The notes beneath the pieces were generated by a model that worked only from the letters and a program-made list of their open reading frames with translations, did not search any database and was not told where the DNA came from. From the IMG/VR virus record IMGVR_UViG_3300030098_000495, positions 10,974-32,436 of that record: DNA of 21,463 bases; one strand, given 5' to 3'. Position 1 is the stretch's first letter. Every line of letters starts with the position of its first letter. The position numbers and the translations under genes were made by a program. This DNA is from a virus. Shown here one piece after another: positions 1 through 6,711 of the stretch.

Positions 1-34
1 TTAAATTAGATTAAATTTGTTTTGATTTGTTGGA

Positions 35-74
35 TTTTTTTCTTTGTTCTTACTCTTTAGAACTAAAAAAAAAG
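35..74. terminator. Imperfect hairpin, possible bidirectional terminator
   Basis: GTTCT (46-50) pairs with AGAAC (59-63) across an 8-nt loop. The stem extends outward through a T-run (35-45) facing an A-run (65-73), interrupted by a T-T and a C-A mismatch. The GC content of the stem is low, so it is a weak candidate. It could end transcription arriving from genes left of the window, or just reflect base composition. Confidence 0.25.
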
Positions 75-314
75 ATTATTCAAGCATAAAAACACAATAA
101 AAAGTTAAGATTTTAATGTTTTTTTGGTGAAATTGTTAATAAAAGCGGATTGTTTTGTTTCCGTAATCCAAACCCATAAAACCTTTTAGCCACATAGACG
201 TAGACACTCAAAACCAAAGTTCAATTTTATAAAAACTATGTTTTATTATAAACATCTATTTAGAAAGTTTGTAAAGACTTTTGCGATATGAGCAATGATG
301 TTTACTATAAGACT

Positions 315-363
315 AGAGGACGATTATAAACTTAGAATTAGTTTGACTCTTATAAGAGGACGA
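315..363. repeat. 9-bp direct repeat spaced exactly 40 bp, with a 12-bp palindrome
   Basis: AGAGGACGA occurs at 315-323 and again at 355-363, start to start exactly 40 bp, close to four helical turns. Each copy is preceded by a TATAAG element (306-311; 351-356 overlapping the copy). The perfect palindrome CTCTTATAAGAG at 347-358 overlaps the second copy. This looks like a protein-binding site, either a transcription operator or a terminase small-subunit recognition site, given that the TerS-like gene follows. The arrangement is seen directly; the role is inference. Confidence 0.45.
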
Positions 364-477
364 AGTTAGTGTTTTAAAAATAAAGTTTTTCATAATTTTA
401 TTACAATAGACAATAATGTTAACAATTACTTGTTCAATTTTATATTATTATTATGAAAAGGGAAAGGAAACATTTTG

Positions 478-484
478 TATTTTG
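478..484 (+). promoter_or_regulatory. Near-match to a Bacteroidota -7 box before the TerS-like gene
   Basis: TATTTTG is one base short of the TAnnTTTG -7 consensus. It ends five bases before the ATG at 490, an arrangement parallel to 14633-14648. No TTG or TTTG lies at the expected -33 distance, so support is weak. Confidence 0.2.
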
Positions 485-489
485 GCACA

Positions 490-903
490 ATGGAAGAAAA
501 GAAGTTAGGGGAAGAGGCAAGGAAGAAGAGACCTCAACTTGGTAAGATAGATGAGAATTATAATAAGACTCCTAAATCACTATTACCAAAAAACAATGAA
601 GCAAGGCAAGTGGCTAAGATGACTAGGAAGTCATTGGCTTATGCTTTAGAAGGACAGCCAGTAAAAATTAAGATGGCATTAGATATTTTATTTGATGAAG
701 ACCCTAGAGCATACATAGATGCTATAGCAAAACTAATGAACTACGCTATACCAAAACTACAATCAACAGAAATTAAAAAAGACACAGACACTAAGATTGA
801 GATTAAACTAAATGAAGGTGCTACTCTTGATGATATTAAAAATCAAATTAGAGGTCTTGAAGATACTGAAGACATAGACTACACAGATATAGATGACGAA
901 TAA
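490..903 (+). CDS. Terminase small subunit-like protein
   Basis: A 137-residue, highly charged protein that would act as the DNA-recognition partner of the large terminase. The N-terminal 50 residues are Lys-rich. The middle (MALDILFDEDPRAYIDAIAK, then LMNYAIPKLQ) resembles the helical region of small phage terminase-like proteins in which an Ala/Ile-Pro-Lys motif follows a helix. The C-terminus is strongly acidic (ends DIDYTDIDDE). It overlaps the TerL gene by 11 nt, the usual TerS-TerL order, and this position is the main support. The start is uncertain. A TTG at 475 in the same frame has AGGAAA just upstream and would add five residues (142 aa). I prefer the ATG at 490 because it is a standard codon and follows a -7-like box. 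No helix-turn-helix is obvious by eye. Confidence 0.55.
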   Translation: MEEKKLGEEARKKRPQLGKIDENYNKTPKSLLPKNNEARQVAKMTRKSLAYALEGQPVKIKMALDILFDEDPRAYIDAIAKLMNYAIPKLQSTEIKKDTDTKIEIKLNEGATLDDIKNQIRGLEDTEDIDYTDIDDE

Positions 904-2335
904 AAAACTTTTAAAGTTTGCGCTTAACAAGAAACTTTGTGAGATGAGTTTCTATGAGTTTTTCAAACAGGCTTGGCACGTGGTAGAACCTGCAGTACCT
1001 CTATCAACTAATTGGCATCATAAATATATATGCGATACACTACAAAAAGAATGTGAAAGAATAATAAGACAAGAACCAAAAACAAAAGATATAATTATTA
1101 ACGTACCATTTAGAAGTACAAAATCTTTAATAGTTACTGTTATGTTTCCAGTATGGGCTTGGATAAAATCACCAAAACTAAGATTTATAACCTCATCATA
1201 TTCTGCAACACTATCTATTGAACTATCTACTAAGAGCAGAGATATAATATTTAGTGATTGGTTTAAAAAAAGATGGGGTGATGTTTTCTTTATTAAAAAA
1301 GACCAAAACTTAAAAGAGAGATACGAGAATAATCATATTGGTATGCGAAGAGCAACATCTGTTGGAGGTACAGTAACTGGTCAAGGTGGAGACTTCTTAA
1401 TTGTAGATGATCCTTTATCACCACAAATGGCAAACTCAGCAACAGAAAGAGATAATGCAAACGAGTGGTATAGGACAACATTCTACTCAAGATTAAACCA
1501 AGCAGATATTGGAGTTAGGATTATAATAATGCAAAGAGTACACGAAGATGATTTAAGTGGATTCTTGTTAGATAAAGAAACAAGATTTAATTATAAGCAT
1601 ATATGCATACCTGCAACAAGTGAAGATGGTAATATAAAACCAAAATCACTAGTTCAATTTTATAATAAAGAAAATGGATTGTTTTGGGAAGAAAGATTTA
1701 GTAAAAAAGTTTTAGAAGATTATAAAAGTGCTTTAGGAACGTATGGATATGCGGGGCAACTACAACAAACACCAACACCCCTAGATAGTGGTATGATACA
1801 CAGAGATTGGTTTAAGATAGATAGGTATAGGAAAGAAGAGGCTACAGTAAACTTTATTATAGACCCAGCATATACTGCAAATCAAAAAAATGACCCTTCA
1901 GCATTGTTAGCATATACTTATGTAGATAACAAATGGCAAATAGTAGACTGCACCAATGTTAGGAAAGAATTTCCAGAACTTGTTAAGTTTATTCCTGAAT
2001 GGGTAAAGAAGAATGGATATACAAATAAAAGCAGAATATATGTAGAGCCAAAAGCATCTGGTAAGTCTATAGTGCAAACATTAATTAGGGAAACAGGACT
2101 TAATGTAAAAGAAGATAAACCACCAACTAAAGACAAGGTAGCAAGAGTAAGTGATATTAGTGCATCACTAGAAAGTGGTAGGGTAAGTTTGTTGAGTGGT
2201 AGATGGAATGAAGAATTTTTAGACCAACTAACTAAATTTCCAGCAGCAAAGCATGATGATATGGTAGATTGCTTAGTAATGGCTGTAAACAAAGAAATTT
2301 GGGGAGGAAGTGGCAAAATAGTATATTTTAATTAA
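893..2335 (+). CDS. terL: Terminase large subunit (packaging ATPase and nuclease)
   Basis: A 480-residue DNA-packaging motor that pumps DNA into the prohead through the portal and cuts it. The N-terminal ATPase has a divergent Walker A (VPFRSTKS, residues 71-78) and a Walker B (DFLIVDD, 167-173). The linker carries the family-typical YGYAGQLQQTP (about 284-294). The RNase H-like nuclease has its first acidic residue in IIDPAY (D324), a middle segment RIYVEPKASG (381-390), and the final acidic cluster HDDMVD (454-459). The length is normal for the family. The gene starts with ATG inside the end of the TerS-like gene. The Walker A lacks the usual glycine before GKS (here RSTKS), which is seen in some phage terminases, so I do not read it as inactivation. 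Identification is firm. Confidence 0.95.
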   Translation: MTNKKLLKFALNKKLCEMSFYEFFKQAWHVVEPAVPLSTNWHHKYICDTLQKECERIIRQEPKTKDIIINVPFRSTKSLIVTVMFPVWAWIKSPKLRFITSSYSATLSIELSTKSRDIIFSDWFKKRWGDVFFIKKDQNLKERYENNHIGMRRATSVGGTVTGQGGDFLIVDDPLSPQMANSATERDNANEWYRTTFYSRLNQADIGVRIIIMQRVHEDDLSGFLLDKETRFNYKHICIPATSEDGNIKPKSLVQFYNKENGLFWEERFSKKVLEDYKSALGTYGYAGQLQQTPTPLDSGMIHRDWFKIDRYRKEEATVNFIIDPAYTANQKNDPSALLAYTYVDNKWQIVDCTNVRKEFPELVKFIPEWVKKNGYTNKSRIYVEPKASGKSIVQTLIRETGLNVKEDKPPTKDKVARVSDISASLESGRVSLLSGRWNEEFLDQLTKFPAAKHDDMVDCLVMAVNKEIWGGSGKIVYFN

Positions 2336-2384
2336 ATTTTTTCAGTTTGTTAGAAAACTATGAAAATAATAAAGTAAATGAATG

Positions 2385-2392
2385 TAATTTTG
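2385..2392 (+). promoter_or_regulatory. TAnnTTTG-type -7 box after TerL
   Basis: TAATTTTG is a perfect match to the Bacteroidota -7 consensus TAnnTTTG. It lies in the 85-base gap after TerL, 28 nt before the next ATG. No clear TTTG or TTG sits at the expected -33 spacing. The motif is not rare in such AT-rich DNA. Confidence 0.35.
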
Positions 2393-2403
2393 TTAAGTTT
2401 TTA

Positions 2404-2422
2404 ATAATTTTCAAAAAATTAT
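2404..2422 (+). other. All-AU hairpin covering the start codon of the next gene
   Basis: ATAATTTT (2404-2411) and AAAATTAT (2415-2422) form a perfect 8-bp stem with a 3-nt loop. The right arm includes the A and T of the ATG at 2421. If it folds in the mRNA it would hide the start codon. All pairs are A-U, so it is thermodynamically weak. Confidence 0.3.
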
Positions 2423-2861
2423 GAAAGATAATAAAGTAATTTACTTAAATGAGCAGCATGAAAAGATTGTTGACAGGCATTTAAAAATAATGCAAAAAAT
2501 AATGTATTATGCTACAGAAAACACAAAAGATGGTAAGTTTCAAGACTATTTGTCTATATTAGATTCAATTTACATGTACTCTAATAATTTTTATGAAACA
2601 GTAGTTAGTAAAAAAAATTGTGATAAAGGTTCTGTTGCAGAATTTTTGTTTTTAATACCAAATATGTCTTTTTATACTGCTGTTGGTTTTTTAACAGCAC
2701 TAAAAGATGGTAAAAATGATTTAGAGTTAAAAGATGTTTTAGAAAGGATAGGTGTGCATTGTGAAGATACAACTGGAGAGTTAGCAGATGTTTTAATAGA
2801 CGAAACAGAAAATGAAAAACTGATAAATGATATTTTTGATGAAATGTTAAGTAAAAACTAA
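2421..2861 (+). CDS. Hypothetical protein, unrecognised
   Basis: A 146-residue protein that I do not recognise. It appears mostly helical. The N-terminal half (residues about 10-60) is rich in Lys, Ile, Met and Tyr. A more hydrophobic segment (FLFLIPNMSFYTAVGFLTAL, about 75-94) could be a buried helix pair and is not a convincing membrane span. The C-terminal third is acidic (about 115-143). There is no signal peptide and no metal motif. It sits between TerL and the tail-chaperone-like pair, and its stop is four bases before the next start, so it is likely co-transcribed with the tail genes. Its position could suit an additional tail-assembly protein, but nothing in the sequence proves this. 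Confidence 0.75.
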   Translation: MKDNKVIYLNEQHEKIVDRHLKIMQKIMYYATENTKDGKFQDYLSILDSIYMYSNNFYETVVSKKNCDKGSVAEFLFLIPNMSFYTAVGFLTALKDGKNDLELKDVLERIGVHCEDTTGELADVLIDETENEKLINDIFDEMLSKN

Positions 2862-2865
2862 TAAT

Positions 2866-3546
2866 ATGATACAAATTAAAATTCAAGACAAAAACTATGA
2901 TATTCCAACTAAGTGGAAAGACATGAAGTTAAACTATTGGTGTGGGCTATATGCTATCATCAACAAGTACAATAAAAAGGATGAAGAAGGGAATATTATA
3001 GAGCCAGACCATTCAGAGGTAGAGTTACTAAGAATGAATAGAGATATTTTTATGTATTTGACTGGTCTTAAAGAAAATGAAATGAGTCTACTTGATTTAG
3101 ATAGTGTAAATAGTGCTATCAATGCTTTTGCAGGTGCTTTAGAAGAATATAAGCCAAAAGGTATAGAAAAATTTGAGTTAGATGATAAAACATATTATTT
3201 TCCAAAAGAATTTTTAAAAAGAAACACTTTTGGTGATTATATAGAGTCTACACACTTAGATAGCACAATAAAAATAATGAAGCATGGAAGATTTGATGTT
3301 TTGCCAGAACAAATGGCAATATTGTGCAGAGAGGCAGGAGAAGAGTATGATGACGATATAATACCAGAAAAAACAGAAAAATTTAAAGAATTAACAATGG
3401 ACATAGTTTGGGAGTTCAGTTTTTTTTTGACTATGCAAAGCGTAAAATTAACAAAGACTTTCCAAATGTTTTTGGGGAAAACAGAAGAGGAAGTGGAACA
3501 GGCAAAAATAGAGTTTCTACAGTTGGACTCTACAACAAATTCATAA
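2866..3546 (+). CDS. Tail assembly chaperone-like protein (short, zero-frame product)
   Basis: A 226-residue protein. The opening (residues 1-30: a short beta-rich stretch, then IPTKWKDMKLNYW) is a pattern I know from Bacteroidota phage proteins at the tail-assembly-chaperone position. There, a strand-rich start is followed by IPxxWxxxxL and a helical domain. A second Pro-Glu-Gln segment (LPEQMAILCREAG) lies at about 146-158. At codons 185-188 the gene runs through nine T residues. From there an overlapping open frame in -1 continues 200 bases past this stop. This is the arrangement of gpG and gpGT-type chaperones, which hold the tape measure until the tube forms. Unlike the usual order, the tape measure is about 7.4 kb downstream. 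Chaperone function is inferred from architecture. As a plain coding region it is secure. Confidence 0.6.
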   Translation: MIQIKIQDKNYDIPTKWKDMKLNYWCGLYAIINKYNKKDEEGNIIEPDHSEVELLRMNRDIFMYLTGLKENEMSLLDLDSVNSAINAFAGALEEYKPKGIEKFELDDKTYYFPKEFLKRNTFGDYIESTHLDSTIKIMKHGRFDVLPEQMAILCREAGEEYDDDIIPEKTEKFKELTMDIVWEFSFFLTMQSVKLTKTFQMFLGKTEEEVEQAKIEFLQLDSTTNS

Positions 3547-3746
3547 AACCATATGGCTGGTTAAACAGTTTATATATGGTGGCAGAAAAAAAAGTATTTA
3601 AAATGGAAGGAGAAAATCATATAGAAAGCGTAAAAAAAACAGATTTATATAAGGTTTTAACTTATTTAAGTTGGAATACTGCTAAAAATGATTATGAAAC
3701 TGCTGTTCAAGAAAAAATACATAATAAAAATAATATAACATTGTAA
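3408..3746 (+). CDS. -1 frame extension of the tail assembly chaperone (T-domain-like)
   Basis: An open frame overlapping the 3' end of the previous gene by 139 bases, in -1 relative to it. The upstream limit here is a TTG at 3408, but the frame is more plausibly entered by slippage at 3420-3426, giving a fusion. The later ATG in this frame (about 3572) would remove the best domain. The segment YGWLNSLYMVAEKKVFKME, followed by a helix ending in VLTYLSWNTAKNDYE, matches what I recall of a small domain in Bacteroidota phages: Gly-Trp plus a helix, then Leu-Ser-(Tyr/Trp), then a charged tail. In those phages it often follows the chaperone gene. The stop is two bases before the next gene. Whether it is made as a fusion or as a separate protein cannot be decided from sequence alone. 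Confidence 0.55.
   Translation: MGVQFFFDYAKRKINKDFPNVFGENRRGSGTGKNRVSTVGLYNKFIKPYGWLNSLYMVAEKKVFKMEGENHIESVKKTDLYKVLTYLSWNTAKNDYETAVQEKIHNKNNITL
3420..3426 (+). other. Slippery heptamer for -1 ribosomal frameshifting (T TTT TTT)
   Basis: A run of nine T residues at 3420-3428 is read in the zero frame as AGT-TTT-TTT-TTG. The T-TTT-TTT heptamer lets both tRNAs re-pair after a one-base backward slip. The -1 frame then continues open to 3746. The fusion would be 187 residues of the upstream frame plus 106 of the downstream frame, 293 in all. No strong stimulatory hairpin is obvious directly downstream. The same run could also cause polymerase slippage or be a sequencing error. Confidence 0.5.
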
Positions 3747-3748
3747 TA

Positions 3749-4891
3749 ATGGCATCAACAAGATTAACAGATATAATATCGGTATTTGAAAGCAAATGGA
3801 CATATGGGGATGTAAAGTTTGGTTATGAAGGGGAGGTAAACCAAGACCATGACATAAAATACCCATTAATGCTTATAGAGCCGCCAGAATCTACTATACC
3901 ACAAATATATAATGGTAGAGAAGAATATACTTTTGAAATAAATTTTTATAATTTATATTCTCAGGCAGCACAATCAGTAGTAACACTACAAAAAAGATGG
4001 GATAACTTACAAGATTTGGCTAATGAATGGCTAGACTTCGTATTAAAAAACTATCAAGATGTAACAGTAGATGCTTACTTAAATGATGAAAGTATAGAAA
4101 TAGAAAGAGTAAAAGAGGTAGCAAATGATAAATTAGTTCAACTAAAACTAACATTCACAATGAGTGGGTTTACAAAATGTTTTAGACCAGTATCTAATTA
4201 TCCATCAGACTTTTCTGATTTAGTAGTTTGGTTGAAAGCAGATAGTGGGGCTACATTTGATATACCTTCTAAAAGGGTAAGTTCTTGGACTGACCAGTCA
4301 GGTAATAATAATAGCGTATCACAGGCTACAAATACAAAGCAACCATTAAGAGAGGGTTTTGATGGTGCTAATGACAAAGCATTTTTATCTTTTGATGGAG
4401 TTAATGATAGTCTTGTTTCAAATTCAAACTGTCCTATATCTGCAAATAGTTACACTATATTTGTTGTTGCAAAACAAAATGCAGCAAATGTTAGCACACT
4501 TCCAGTATTTAATTACATTAGTGGTAGTGTTGAGATTTTAATTGGTTTTACTGAAAACAAATTTCTTTCTTTAGTTACTGACGGATCGGTAACTCTTCAG
4601 TCAAGTAGTAGAGATTCTAGCAACTATGGATTAATAGTAACAGGACTAGATGGAAGTTCAGGAAGACTAAAAACTACTATTAATAATAGTGCAACCGCAT
4701 CACAGACAAGTGGTTCTTGGGATGATACTACAACTTTTAATAGTGCTTTTTTTGCTATAGGACGAAAGAGAGGTTCTGAGGTATTTACAAATACAAATGT
4801 TGAAGAGGTTATTGTTTACAATAGGGAGTTGACTGATAGTGAAAAAACAGATATAAAAAATTATTTAAACACAAAATATAAAATTTATTAA
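3749..4891 (+). CDS. Tail protein with C-terminal LamG-like lectin domain
   Basis: A 380-residue protein with two parts. Residues 1-145 (YPLMLIEPPES at about 38-48, an alternating-strand region, and the helix QKRWDNLQDLANEWLDFVLK at 81-100) have the look of small tail-terminator or tail-completion proteins in phages of this type. Residues about 155-380 form a concanavalin/LamG-like fold. The signs are LVVWLKADSG, then SSWTDQSGNNN, then FDGVNDSLVS, and a closing EEVIVYNRELTDSEKTDIKN, the classic end of these lectin domains. The domain would bind a glycan or a protein on the cell surface. The gene starts two bases after the chaperone extension and ends two bases before the next gene. The fusion of a tail-joint domain to a lectin is unusual. 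The LamG call is good; the N-terminal call is tentative. Confidence 0.7.
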   Translation: MASTRLTDIISVFESKWTYGDVKFGYEGEVNQDHDIKYPLMLIEPPESTIPQIYNGREEYTFEINFYNLYSQAAQSVVTLQKRWDNLQDLANEWLDFVLKNYQDVTVDAYLNDESIEIERVKEVANDKLVQLKLTFTMSGFTKCFRPVSNYPSDFSDLVVWLKADSGATFDIPSKRVSSWTDQSGNNNSVSQATNTKQPLREGFDGANDKAFLSFDGVNDSLVSNSNCPISANSYTIFVVAKQNAANVSTLPVFNYISGSVEILIGFTENKFLSLVTDGSVTLQSSSRDSSNYGLIVTGLDGSSGRLKTTINNSATASQTSGSWDDTTTFNSAFFAIGRKRGSEVFTNTNVEEVIVYNRELTDSEKTDIKNYLNTKYKIY

Positions 4892-4893
4892 TT

Positions 4894-6708
4894 ATGGCAA
4901 GTCTTAATGGAGATATGGGCTGGGGTTTTCAACCTTTAAGTTTTGGATCAAATGATAATATATTTGGCACATTTCAAGTAAAAAGAACAAATATTCTTAA
5001 AAGTGCTAATGACCATTTAAGGTATCAAGTTATATGGAAAAGTAGTGGTGTGACTGAAGCAACAGAGCCATCTATAGAAAGAGGAACATCAAATTCAGGT
5101 GATGTCGTTTATGTAAAGTTTATTGTTGAAGTTTGTGTAAATGTTGTAGATGCAAATATAAACGGATGGGAAAGAATTGCTACAATAAAAAAAACAAGGG
5201 ATATTATCAATAAAAAATTTGACACAGGTACTGCAGCCCCTAATCATAGGTTTACTGTAGATGTTAGTCAGGTAGTTTCAGATGAGTTATCTTATAGTTT
5301 ATGCCCAATAAACAAAGGGTCTTGGAAGAGTTATAAATATGGAGGTATGAATGGAGGGGCAATAATGCAAGACAATGTTCTGTCAAATTCAGTAGATCTT
5401 TTTGGTGACCCTATAAGTAATTACAATGTTTCTAAAAATGGAACTTTTAGAAGACTAAGAGTAAGAGCAATACCATATGTTATACTTTCTAATGGAGATA
5501 TAGAAAGTGCAGGTAATTATATTTCAAATGTAGTTACAGTTATAAACTCTGTAAATCAAATATCTAGTGATGGTGTTTATTATAACGATAATAATTATGG
5601 GGGTCTTTATACAATGTCTGGTTCTTCTACAGAATCTACTAGAACACAGTATAAGTTTTTAAGTAGATATAATAATCATCAATATCTTAGTGGTGCTTAT
5701 GGTAAAAAACCTGTAAGAATAGATGAAGAAGCAGAATTTTTAAATTTTTACTTTAACAATATAAATTCTGTGGGAATAGGAGGTTCTACAGGTCAAGATA
5801 CAGTAAGAGCCTGTGGTATGCTTGTAGAAACATTTACAAGTGATGGTAGTCCAGAAAATCAATTTTATATAATAGATTTTGAAGATACTTTAATTAAATT
5901 TACAGACAATGCTCTTGGTATGGTAGTTTTAAAAGACATTCAGCATGTAATGACTACTCAAAACGTATCTCCCTCTTTTATAAACAATAATACTTGCTAT
6001 GAATATGATTCTTCTGCAACATCACTTCCTTATTGGACAGAATATACAGGAAGTAAAATAACTCAACTCACAGATTGCTATAGAGTTAGTATATATAGGT
6101 TTTCTGCAGACACTCTTTCTGCAGATCCAAGAAGGACATCTGAATATAGATACTACAAAATAGATAGAGAAGATGAAAAAGAAGCATACAAATTTGTTAG
6201 ATTTCATTGGTTAAATGACTTAGGATCAACAGATAGTTTTACAGCAAAAAGAAATATAGCAGAAGGTTATACAATAAATAGAAGCACAATAGACACTAAT
6301 ACAACAGATAAAACTTGGTATCAAAACAGTTCAAATAATGGCAGTTCTATACTTCCAGAACATTATATATCAGATACAATGAGAGGAGGAGATATATATA
6401 AAGGAGGTAGACAAATAACAAATGTTGAAGCACAGCGTGTACAAAGTGTTTATACTGAGCCTCTAAATATAGAAGAGGCTGAATGGCTTTCTAAAATGAT
6501 GTTATCGCCAAATGTTTGGATAGAAATGGATAATGATGCAACTAAATTAGGAAATCTTTACAATTCACATTTAAGACCATCAACAAAAGAATATACACCT
6601 ATTATTATAACTAATAGTGATGTTGAAACTGTTAATCAAGAGCAAGGGCTTGTTACTTTTAATATAGAATATACATTATCACACAAAACAATAACACAAA
6701 GCAATTAA
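4894..6708 (+). CDS. Large tail structural protein (distal tail or tip)
   Basis: A 604-residue, strand-rich protein without signal peptide or membrane span. The C-terminal third has FVRFHWLNDLGSTDSFTAKR (about 433-452), where a Phe-x-Trp-Leu-Asn-x-Leu-Gly motif precedes an aromatic or Ser/Thr-rich stretch. It also has EEAEWLSKMMLSPNVWIEM (about 528-546) followed by a Pro-rich loop and strands. I know these signatures from Bacteroidota phage tail proteins lying next to the tail-tip protein. It probably forms part of the distal tail or baseplate ring. It lies between the lectin fusion and the 1032-residue tip protein with gaps of two and three bases. The exact role (Dit-like or tip-wall) is not resolved. 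Confidence 0.65.
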   Translation: MASLNGDMGWGFQPLSFGSNDNIFGTFQVKRTNILKSANDHLRYQVIWKSSGVTEATEPSIERGTSNSGDVVYVKFIVEVCVNVVDANINGWERIATIKKTRDIINKKFDTGTAAPNHRFTVDVSQVVSDELSYSLCPINKGSWKSYKYGGMNGGAIMQDNVLSNSVDLFGDPISNYNVSKNGTFRRLRVRAIPYVILSNGDIESAGNYISNVVTVINSVNQISSDGVYYNDNNYGGLYTMSGSSTESTRTQYKFLSRYNNHQYLSGAYGKKPVRIDEEAEFLNFYFNNINSVGIGGSTGQDTVRACGMLVETFTSDGSPENQFYIIDFEDTLIKFTDNALGMVVLKDIQHVMTTQNVSPSFINNNTCYEYDSSATSLPYWTEYTGSKITQLTDCYRVSIYRFSADTLSADPRRTSEYRYYKIDREDEKEAYKFVRFHWLNDLGSTDSFTAKRNIAEGYTINRSTIDTNTTDKTWYQNSSNNGSSILPEHYISDTMRGGDIYKGGRQITNVEAQRVQSVYTEPLNIEEAEWLSKMMLSPNVWIEMDNDATKLGNLYNSHLRPSTKEYTPIIITNSDVETVNQEQGLVTFNIEYTLSHKTITQSN

Positions 6709-6711
6709 TAT

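Larger units (their letters stand above)
1..474. other. Gene-free leader upstream of the packaging genes
   Basis: About 470 bases with no convincing gene. The stretch is extremely AT-rich. It holds an imperfect hairpin near its left end (35-74), a short GGATT/AATCC inverted pair (147-151 and 165-169), and a repeat and palindrome cluster at 315-363. It lies directly before the TerS-like and TerL genes, where phages often keep regulatory sites and the pac or cos packaging site. No sequence here can be assigned to a packaging site from reading alone. The only start-led open frames are tiny (for example 24 codons at 295-369) and are not supported. Confidence 0.6.

Noticed and set aside
295-369. 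A 24-codon open frame beginning with two Met codons in the leader
   Set aside because: Too short, no upstream start context, and it overlaps the direct repeats, which explain the sequence pattern better.
1918-2316. A 132-codon open frame on the - strand opposite TerL
   Set aside because: It lies wholly within the conserved nuclease domain of TerL and has a Ser/Leu-rich sequence typical of antisense shadows.
3408-3416. TTG at 3408 as a genuine start of the chaperone extension
   Set aside because: It would lie deep inside the upstream gene with no start context, whereas the T9 run offers a known mechanism of entry into this frame.
4359-4541. A 60-codon + strand open frame inside the lectin fusion gene
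   Set aside because: Leu/Gln/Tyr-rich with no recognisable pattern; it is the +1 shadow of the lectin domain.
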